NCBI GenBank assembly: GCA_900541335.1
Contig: UQJC01000063.1
Span: 1 to 9,229 of the forward strand
Length of the DNA stretch: 9,229 nucleotides
Reading direction: 5' to 3'
Origin: an uncultured Prevotella sp.
GTDB taxonomy: Bacteria; Bacteroidota; Bacteroidia; Bacteroidales; Bacteroidaceae
Shown: one piece after another, positions 1 through 5,121 of the stretch
Numbering within the stretch: position 1 is the stretch's first letter
How the letters are laid out: every line of letters starts with the position of its first letter
Notes under the pieces: model-generated
Databases searched by the model: none
Seen by the model: only the letters and a program-made list of their open reading frames with translations
What the model was told of the DNA's origin: nothing
Made by a program: the position numbers and the translations under genes

Positions 1-20
1 GTAGCCGCCTTCTTTATTCC

Positions 21-57
21 AGCCTCCTTCAGAGAAATCTGAGGGAGGCTTTTTTTG
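21..57 (+). terminator. Intrinsic terminator of an upstream gene outside the window
   Basis: Bases 21-33 pair with 38-50 around a GAAA loop (34-37). The stem is 13 bp with a single G-T wobble, and a run of T follows from 50 to 56. This is a classical rho-independent terminator for transcription on the + strand. The opposite strand has no T-run, so it works in one direction only. It implies that a + strand gene ends just left of the window and that what follows needs its own promoter. Confidence 0.9.
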
Positions 58-186
58 TTTGTTTCGTGCGAAAGGGAAGGCGCAGATATAGAACGAGCGG
101 GACGCAATCGTTGGATGTTGCTCCCCAATCGGCAGTAAATCATACCGAAGGGAATATTCCGTTTCCTGCAGGTTTTTGGGGGCTTC

Positions 187-353
187 CACCCCTCTGGGGT
201 TCGATACATTTTAAAGATCGTAATCGTTTACCTAGGGTTCCGCTTCGCTTCATCCTAGGCTAAGTCCCTATCACCCCTCCGGAGTTCTCCTCTTTGCGCA
301 GAATCCCAAAGAGGGTTCGTTACTTCTGCTTTGGGTCGCGGCATGCCGCGACC
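187..353. repeat. Palindrome-rich intergenic repeat, REP-like, Bacteroidota type
   Basis: Two near-identical 16-mers, CACCCCTCTGGGGTTC (187-202) and CACCCCTCCGGAGTTC (272-287), flank a pair of CCTAGG palindromes (231-236 and 254-259) that enclose GCTTCGCTT. Downstream lie CCTCTTTG/CAAAGAGG (289-296 with 307-314) and CCCAAAG/CTTTGGG (305-311 with 329-335), which share bases and so cannot form together. A perfect 20-bp palindrome, GGTCGCGGCATGCCGCGACC, closes the unit at 334-353. From memory this combination recurs between genes in Bacteroidota genomes. Only this one copy is visible here, so dispersal is inferred. Confidence 0.55.
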
Positions 354-500
354 GTACAACATTACAGCGGTGTGCCCAACCAAGTTTTCCCGGAGCAAGG
401 GATTAATCAGTCTTTCTTCTATTTTCCAAATGAATCGCGTGCCATTGGTAGAGATGAGCGAATTCTTTTGAGAAGTTGTTGCAATATTGTGAAGATTAGC

Positions 501-538
501 TGTTTTATTTACATTGTAACGATTATCTTTGTAATCGT
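501..538 (+). promoter_or_regulatory. Candidate distal promoter with overlapping inverted repeat
   Basis: TATCTTTG at 524-531 matches the Bacteroidota -7 consensus TAnnTTTG. The matching -33 region, around 501-506 (TGTTTT), is weak. The box sits inside an inverted repeat: ACGATTA (519-525), a 6-base spacer, then TAATCGT (532-538). That arrangement would suit an operator competing with RNA polymerase. If used, it would give a leader of roughly 180 bases before the VTC gene. The same TATCTTTG octamer occurs at 3229-3236. Confidence 0.4.
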
Positions 539-556
539 CTTAGATAGAATGCAGAA

Positions 557-657
557 AGGGAGATGCCAAGGGGTACTCCCTCTTTTTGTAGTAGCCCCTT
601 TATAGGGGATTCTCCTTTTCTTTTGCGGTGATTCTTACAAAGCTACTTTAGGGGCTT
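557..657 (+). promoter_or_regulatory. Hairpin-rich leader upstream of the VTC gene
   Basis: AGGGAG (557-562) can pair with CTCCCT (576-581), followed closely by five T residues (583-587), which resembles a weak intrinsic terminator or attenuator. Next, CCCC (595-598) can pair with GGGG (605-608). The same AGCCCC stretch could instead pair with GGGGCT further on (about 651-657), so two folds compete. Whether this acts on the distal promoter's transcript is inference. Confidence 0.35.
622..651 (+). promoter_or_regulatory. Candidate proximal promoter of the VTC operon
   Basis: TTTG at 622-625 is followed after 18 bases by TACTTTAG at 644-651, one mismatch from the TAnnTTTG box. Spacing is close to that of Bacteroidota promoters. 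It would start transcription about 55 bases before the ATG at 716. It competes with the better -7 box but weaker -33 of the upstream candidate. Confidence 0.35.
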
Positions 658-715
658 TCATTATAGGGTTTTGCCTGTTTTCTTCTATGACTTGTTATCT
701 CCTGATCTCTATGGT

Positions 716-1519
716 ATGTCTAACGACCACCCATCTCCTAATGCTATGAATCCAAGTGATCTCAGTATAGATTCCTTAGTTACTGCTCTTCCACCCATTA
801 CATTGGAGGAAATGAAGTCGATACGGTTGATGAACCGTACCGACCAAAAGTACTTGGCAAATGTGGAAACCTTGAAGAAATTGCTTCGTGCGGTCCAAGG
901 ATTGTATTATGCTCAAGAAGTAGACGGATTACGCATCAGTCCCTATGCTACAACCTATTGGGACGATGCTTCACGCGGTATGTATTATTCGCATCAAACA
1001 GGGCATGTGCCGCGTACCAAGGTGCGTGTACGTACCTATTTAAGTTCGCACCAGACCTTCCTCGAAGTGAAGAATAAGGATAACCATGGTAAGACTTTTA
1101 AGAGTCGGGTGTCGGTCCCTTCGTTGGATGCTGTGATTGAACAAGGCGCAGGGGGTGACTTTCTGCAAGAAGTGACGGGACTGCGTTTGGACAGTTTGGT
1201 GCCCACTCTCTCAAACCGTTTCAGTCGGATTACCCTGGTAAACTATGAAAAGACCGAGCGATTGACGATCGATTTTAATATCCACTTTTACAATCATGCG
1301 ACGCAAGCACAGCAACTCATGGATAACATTGTGGTTATTGAGTTGAAACGCGACGGTCGTGTGCCTTCTCCCATCTTGCCCATCCTGCGTGAGTTGCGTA
1401 TTAAGCCAGCAGGCTTCAGCAAGTATTGCATTGGTGCGACGGTGACCAATCCCCACCTGCGCATTAACCGTTTCAAAAAGCGACTGATACGCATCCGCAA
1501 GGTGGCTGAGTCTCGTTAA
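716..1519 (+). CDS. VTC domain protein, polyphosphate polymerase-like
   Basis: Member of the VTC family (triphosphate-tunnel fold), whose yeast homologue Vtc4 makes polyphosphate from ATP; bacterial members are much less studied. From the ATG at 716 it has 267 residues, cytosolic, with no signal peptide. The expected basic tunnel motifs appear in order, with approximate positions from that start: RTDQKY (41-46), KVRVRTY (102-108), FLEVKNK (115-121), KSRVSV (129-134), a TIDFNI strand (184-189), VIELKRDG (207-214) and FSKY (234-237). All correspond to catalytic or substrate-binding positions of Vtc4, so it looks active. The frame opens at a TTG (671), but the added residues have no motif and sit close to the promoter, so I prefer ATG 716; ATG 746 is also possible. 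The C-terminus is very basic. It heads a three-gene run; DUF4956 follows 48 bases later, a pairing known elsewhere. The in vivo product is not shown by sequence. Confidence 0.9.
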   Translation: MSNDHPSPNAMNPSDLSIDSLVTALPPITLEEMKSIRLMNRTDQKYLANVETLKKLLRAVQGLYYAQEVDGLRISPYATTYWDDASRGMYYSHQTGHVPRTKVRVRTYLSSHQTFLEVKNKDNHGKTFKSRVSVPSLDAVIEQGAGGDFLQEVTGLRLDSLVPTLSNRFSRITLVNYEKTERLTIDFNIHFYNHATQAQQLMDNIVVIELKRDGRVPSPILPILRELRIKPAGFSKYCIGATVTNPHLRINRFKKRLIRIRKVAESR

Positions 1520-1567
1520 GCCTTTTATTGAATAGCTTCTCTCCCTTTCTTTTATAAACCCGTAAGT

Positions 1568-2239
1568 ATGTTCTCTTATTTATCTTATTTCTTTTCAGCT
1601 CATAATTTTGAATTTACCCCCTTTATTGTTAGTCTTTTCGGCAACCTGTTACTTAATACGTTTGTAACCTGGTTTGTGGTACACTTCTTCTATTATCCCA
1701 AGGGGCGTCGTCGTGATTACTATTTCACGTTTGTCTTATTAAGTGTCAGCATCTTTATGCTCATTGCCCTTTTGCTTCGTGACACCCACGACATGGGCAT
1801 TGGAGCAGCCTTGGGACTTTTTGCCATCTTCGGTATCATCCGTTACCGTACGGAGAGTGTGCCCATCCGTGAGATGACTTACCTTTTCTTCCTTGTTGCA
1901 CTCAGTGTGCTCAACGGGAAGTGTGACAGTATCAACTTCTTGGAACAGTTGGCAGTGAATGCCATCTTCATTCTGTGCGTATGGTTCTGCGAACGCTTCC
2001 TCGCCACGAAGGATGAAGGTTGTAAGTATGTACGCTACGATAACATAGACCTGATTCAACCTGAGCGTTATGAAGAGCTGAAGGCAGACTTGGAGAAGCG
2101 TTTGGGATTGAAGATCAATCGCGTGGAAGTCGGAGCGGTCGATTTCCTGACGGATATGACCATGCTTCGCGTCTTTTATTACGATCCGGAAAAGCGTATC
2201 AAGTCCATTGACCGTATGTTTAAGATTCCTACAGAGTAA
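1568..2239 (+). CDS. DUF4956 family inner-membrane protein
   Basis: 223 residues. About five hydrophobic segments are visible near residues 19-43, 51-70, 76-92, 103-116 and 125-144, followed by a soluble C-terminal part (about 150-223). The strongest family signature is around 79-107, where GLFAIFGIIRYRT is followed by VPIREMTYLF. Function of DUF4956 is unknown; its genes are commonly found beside VTC-domain genes, as here, so it may move, anchor or regulate the VTC product. It starts at an ATG 48 bases after the VTC stop with no terminator between, which supports co-transcription. The region between helices 1 and 2 (KGRRRD) is positively charged and so probably faces the cytoplasm. The length is normal for the family. 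Confidence 0.88.
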   Translation: MFSYLSYFFSAHNFEFTPFIVSLFGNLLLNTFVTWFVVHFFYYPKGRRRDYYFTFVLLSVSIFMLIALLLRDTHDMGIGAALGLFAIFGIIRYRTESVPIREMTYLFFLVALSVLNGKCDSINFLEQLAVNAIFILCVWFCERFLATKDEGCKYVRYDNIDLIQPERYEELKADLEKRLGLKINRVEVGAVDFLTDMTMLRVFYYDPEKRIKSIDRMFKIPTE

Positions 2240-2301
2240 ATATTATAAGTAGCTGCTGCAAATTATTTTATATCATTCAGTCCAATATACATCATCTTCT
2301 C

Positions 2302-3174
2302 ATGAAATCACCTCTCCTTTTCTGCTGCTTAGCTTGTGCTGCGGTCACTCCAGCCTTGGCTGATTCAGGTGACGATTTCGGTTTGTGGACCGAAGCTACG
2401 GTACAGAAAGCATTTTCTAAGTCCTTCTCCATTGACGGTGGATTGGAATTCCGACTCGACGACAAGTTCAGTCAACCTTCGCGTTGGGCGGTTTCGGCCG
2501 GTGCATCCTATAAGCCCTTGAAATATCTTTCTTTGGGTGCCAGTTACGTCTTTATCCACGACTATAAGTCGGAAGAAGTGAAGGCAAAATACGAGACCGA
2601 CGAGACGGGAGCACCCGAATTAGACGATGCAGGTCGTCCCATCTTGGATGGATACAATGTCGAACAGGGTTATTGGCGCAATCGTCACCGGGCTTTGTTG
2701 GAAGTAACGGGTAAGGTCGAAGCCGGCCGTTTCACCTTCTCGTTGCGCGAACGTTACCAGTACACCCGTTATGTGGGCGAAACGATTCAGCAACATAAGT
2801 TCCGTAACCCCATTTCTGAAGCTTTGTTGCCTGGATTTACTGGGGAAAAGTATGAATATGCCGGTACTACCTTTAGTGAACACAGTGTGGGCCCCGATGT
2901 CAAGGAAAGCAAGGACAAGCATTATCTGCGTTCGCGTCTGCAAGTAGAGTATAATATCAACCATTGCCACTGGACCCCCTATGTATCCTATGAACTGGTG
3001 AATGATTTGCAGGATAAATTCGACTTAGAGAAGGGACGTTTGAAGGTCGGTGCTGAATGGAAGATCACCAAGAAGCACCGTTTGGATGTCGCTTATCTGT
3101 GGGATAAAGATGCAGATGACGAATCGAACAGTAATCATCATGTCATCTCATTGGGATATAAATTTAAATTTTGA
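2302..3174 (+). CDS. DUF2490 family outer-membrane beta-barrel protein
   Basis: 290 residues with a Sec signal peptide (MKSPLLFCCLACAAVTPALA, cleavage after residue 20). The mature part starts with DFGLWTEATVQKAF and continues with alternating amphipathic strands such as WAVSAGASYKPLKYLSLGAS, ending in HHVISLGYKFKF. A terminal aromatic residue is typical of barrels inserted by the BAM complex. The pattern matches DUF2490, outer-membrane proteins of unknown function. Long acidic loops (about 95-115, with ETDETGAPELDD) are probably extracellular. The gene lies 62 bases after the DUF4956 stop, same strand, no terminator, so it likely belongs to the same operon. It could be an export channel or surface receptor for the system; nothing in the sequence decides which. 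Confidence 0.8.
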   Translation: MKSPLLFCCLACAAVTPALADSGDDFGLWTEATVQKAFSKSFSIDGGLEFRLDDKFSQPSRWAVSAGASYKPLKYLSLGASYVFIHDYKSEEVKAKYETDETGAPELDDAGRPILDGYNVEQGYWRNRHRALLEVTGKVEAGRFTFSLRERYQYTRYVGETIQQHKFRNPISEALLPGFTGEKYEYAGTTFSEHSVGPDVKESKDKHYLRSRLQVEYNINHCHWTPYVSYELVNDLQDKFDLEKGRLKVGAEWKITKKHRLDVAYLWDKDADDESNSNHHVISLGYKFKF

Positions 3175-3197
3175 CGGCAAAAGCTGAAAAAGTTTGG

Positions 3198-3236
3198 CAT
3201 TTTGTTCGTTTGTCCCAAAATGTAGCTTTATCTTTG
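3198..3236 (+). promoter_or_regulatory. Promoter region of the exported-protein gene pair
   Basis: TATCTTTG at 3229-3236 is a perfect TAnnTTTG box. TTTG occurs at 3209-3212 (16-base spacing, a little short) and 3201-3204 (24 bases, long). Start of transcription would be near 3243, giving a leader of about 20 bases for the gene at 3263. An inverted repeat, CATTTTG (3198-3204) and CAAAATG (3216-3222), spans the -33 area and could bind a regulator. No T-rich terminator separates it from the DUF2490 gene, so read-through is possible. Confidence 0.6.
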
Positions 3237-3262
3237 CGCAGTACTTTTAGACTATACTGCCT

Positions 3263-3697
3263 ATGAAATCGTTATTATTTACACTGATGTTAGCCATGGG
3301 AGCTACAGCTGCCCAGGCACAGGATTACAAGTATGTCACTCTTCAGCAAGCCAATGGCGTAGAGAAGAGTTTGGCTATTGATGGTTTGGTTTTCACGTTT
3401 AGCGAAGGCAAGCTCGTAGCCAAGAACACGGCAGAAACGGCTACGTTTGATTTGAGTGCGCTCAGCAAGTTCTTCTTTGCAGAGAAATCTACGACTGCTA
3501 TTGAAAGCGTGTCAAAAGATGCTCCTCAAATTGATGTAGCGATTCGTGATGGTAAATTGCAGCTCACCGCTCCTGAGGGTAGCCAAGTTCGTGTATACAG
3601 TATGGACGGCCGTCAGGTTCCCGCTACGCAACAGCTGACCAAGGGTGCTTACATTGTTAGCGTAAACGGCAAGAGCTTCAAGGTACTTGCACAGTAA
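3263..3697 (+). CDS. Small exported protein with type IX-like C-terminal tail
   Basis: 144 residues. A Sec signal peptide covers 1-19 (MKSLLFTLMLAMGATAAQA). Residues about 22-75 form a short beta-rich module ending SALSKFFFAEK. After a linker, residues about 90-144 resemble the C-terminal sorting domain of Bacteroidota secreted proteins: VRVYSMDGRQV, then LTKGAYIVSVNGKSFKVLAQ. In type IX secretion such tails direct cargo across the outer membrane and are usually fused to a large enzyme or adhesin; here almost nothing lies between module and tail. No catalytic motif is visible. It has its own promoter-like box just upstream, and the beta-helix protein gene follows after 35 bases, so the pair is likely co-transcribed. 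It may be a small surface or scaffold protein. I do not know a named family for the whole length. Confidence 0.8.
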   Translation: MKSLLFTLMLAMGATAAQAQDYKYVTLQQANGVEKSLAIDGLVFTFSEGKLVAKNTAETATFDLSALSKFFFAEKSTTAIESVSKDAPQIDVAIRDGKLQLTAPEGSQVRVYSMDGRQVPATQQLTKGAYIVSVNGKSFKVLAQ

Positions 3698-3732
3698 GCT
3701 GTAGCATCCACGTAGTTATATAAATATTTTGA

Positions 3733-4956
3733 ATGAAACAGATTCGTCTAATCATCGCGGCTCTGAGTTTGTCGCTGCCTCAAGTGGCAACGGCGCAAAC
3801 CATGAAGATTTATCAAGGTCAGGTGATTACCGCTATACCCGCCGCCACGGCAGCCGATGTGGTTTTTGCCGAGGGCGGCGGCTCTTTTTCGGTCATGGGA
3901 ACCACCTATCCTGTGACGAAAGTAGACCGCATTACTTTTGACCATACCACCGTTGCGCCTCGCACCGTTCGAGTGGCTTACGATGATGCACAGACTTGGG
4001 TCACCGTGTCGGCTGACATCGCACCCTATCTGACCGTTCGCGCACAAGGCGGACATGTCAGCGTCGTGGCAAATCCCGAACTCCAGCAAGAGGTAACCTA
4101 TGAACTGGCTGGTGAGGCAAGTCAGGGTTCCTTCTATATGGATGGAGAATATAAGGCTACGCTTCTCTTGAGCGATCTGATCCTTACCAATCCCGACAGT
4201 GCCGCTATTAACATCGCTAACGGAAAGCGTATCAAGGTAAAAATTCCAGCACAGACCGTCACTACCCTGACCGATGGTGTGGCAGGCACTCAAGATGCCT
4301 GCTTCTTTATCAACGGTCATGCGGAATTTGAAGGGGGCGGTTCGCTCCAGTTGGTTGGAAACACGAAGCATGCCTATGCTTCGGATGAATATACCCAGTT
4401 TAAGTCCGATTTCGGAACCTTCCGAGTGACCAAGGCGGTTTCAGACGCGATGCACATTGAGCAATACCTGCAGTTGGAGGGCGGAACCTTCTATCTTTCT
4501 GGTCAGCAAGGTGATGGCATCGACGTGGGTATTACCAAGGATCCTACCGACGAATGGAATGGACAGGCCTTTATCCGTGGTGGAAAGATTGTGGTAGATG
4601 TAGCCGCCGATGATGTCAAGGGCTTGAAGACCGACAGTGCCTTGACCTTTACGGGAGGTACTATCGAAGCAACCGTTTCGGGTCTCGGTACCAAGGGCAT
4701 CAGTGTCGGCACCGACTTGCTCATCCAACAGGCTCCCGATACGCCCGTTCTGATTAAAATGAATGTAACGGGAACAACTTACAAGCCCCAAGACCCCGTG
4801 CTTGAGTCGAAGTGTCGCGGCATGAAAATCAAGCGTGACTTCACCTTCGACGGCGGCACCATCGACATGACTGTTACGGGTGTCAAGGCCAAAGGCATTT
4901 CGTGTGACGGACAGTTTATCTATGTCAGCGGTCAGACGAATGTGATGCCTTCTTAA
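3733..4956 (+). CDS. Exported carbohydrate-binding-type beta-helix protein (Cthe_2159-like)
   Basis: 407 residues with a Sec signal peptide (about 1-21, ending QVATA). Residues 23-70 form a short module ending VTKVDRITF, similar in layout to the module of the preceding small protein. From about 115 the pattern matches the Cthe_2159/DUF4353 carbohydrate-binding family: GSFYMDGEYKATLLLSDLIL, then AAINIANGKRIKVKI and TTLTDG. The C-terminal half has repeated beta-helix turns: GGKIVVDVAADDVKGLKT (283-300), GGTIEATVSGLGTKGIS (308-324) and GGTIDMTVTGVKAKGIS (374-390). The founding clostridial member binds acidic polysaccharide, polygalacturonate; the ligand here is unknown. Unlike its neighbour it lacks an obvious sorting tail, ending GQTNVMPS. 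The family is often encoded near VTC and DUF4956 genes, supporting a shared role. Confidence 0.82.
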   Translation: MKQIRLIIAALSLSLPQVATAQTMKIYQGQVITAIPAATAADVVFAEGGGSFSVMGTTYPVTKVDRITFDHTTVAPRTVRVAYDDAQTWVTVSADIAPYLTVRAQGGHVSVVANPELQQEVTYELAGEASQGSFYMDGEYKATLLLSDLILTNPDSAAINIANGKRIKVKIPAQTVTTLTDGVAGTQDACFFINGHAEFEGGGSLQLVGNTKHAYASDEYTQFKSDFGTFRVTKAVSDAMHIEQYLQLEGGTFYLSGQQGDGIDVGITKDPTDEWNGQAFIRGGKIVVDVAADDVKGLKTDSALTFTGGTIEATVSGLGTKGISVGTDLLIQQAPDTPVLIKMNVTGTTYKPQDPVLESKCRGMKIKRDFTFDGGTIDMTVTGVKAKGISCDGQFIYVSGQTNVMPS

Positions 4957-4972
4957 ATACGACTTTCTCTCT

Positions 4973-5056
4973 AAAAAACAATTCAGCCCTGTAAGAACCA
5001 TACCTTCTCTCCTAAACAAGGAGAGGGTGTGGTTCTTACAGGGCTGAATCGTTTTT
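4973..5056. terminator. Long symmetric bidirectional terminator between convergent genes
   Basis: Arms 4981-5012 and 5020-5049 form a stem of about 30 bp. The outer 20 bases (ATTCAGCCCTGTAAGAACCA) pair perfectly, followed by one G-T wobble, a two-base bulge in the left arm and CTCTCC/GGAGAG around a 7-base loop (5013-5019). On the + strand the stem is followed by TTTTT (5052-5056). On the - strand it is followed by TTTTTT (4978-4973). It can therefore end both the beta-helix gene transcript and the antiporter transcript. The stem is longer than needed for termination. Confidence 0.88.
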
Positions 5057-5089
5057 GAACCCCATGGAGAGAGGAAGGAGTGAATCGAG

Positions 5090-5110
5090 CTCACGCTCTT
5101 TTGCCGTGAG
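5090..5110 (-). terminator. Small hairpin just after the antiporter stop
   Basis: CTCACG (5090-5095) pairs with CGTGAG (5105-5110) around a 9-base loop, 12 bases beyond the antiporter stop codon. There is no clear T-run beyond it on the - strand. It may protect the transcript end or do nothing; the larger hairpin further on is the better terminator. Confidence 0.3.
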
Positions 5111-5121
5111 GTGGTTTACCC

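Larger units (their letters stand above)
58..715. other. Long non-coding region ahead of the VTC operon
   Basis: About 650 bases without a convincing gene. Open frames at 66-263 and 294-605 have no signal peptide, recognisable domain or credible start context, and they overlap palindromes, so I treat them as chance frames. The stretch holds a 10-bp palindrome GGAATATTCC (151-160), a structured repeat (about 187-353), an inverted repeat over a promoter-like box (519-538), several hairpins (557-657) and a second promoter candidate (622-651). Bases 354-500 contain nothing I can name. Confidence 0.6.

Noticed and set aside
66..263. 65-residue open frame on the + strand
   Set aside because: It runs through palindromic repeat DNA, has no signal peptide or domain, and its composition (many R, G, P, S) looks like translated repeat.
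181..290. tRNA gene, suggested by GGTTCGAT and GGGTTCCG segments
   Set aside because: No cloverleaf could be built; the segments belong to the palindromic repeat.
294..605. 103-residue open frame on the + strand with a hydrophobic patch
   Set aside because: It spans the 20-bp palindrome, the promoter-like box and the hairpin leader. The hydrophobic stretch comes from an AT-rich region and there is no credible start site.
671..715. Longer form of the VTC protein from a TTG start
   Set aside because: The 15 added residues do not match the family, TTG starts are less common, and the stretch lies next to a candidate promoter. ATG 716 is preferred, not proven.
3748..4371. 207-residue frame antisense to the beta-helix protein gene
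   Set aside because: The opposite strand has a signal peptide and clear family motifs; this frame has neither.
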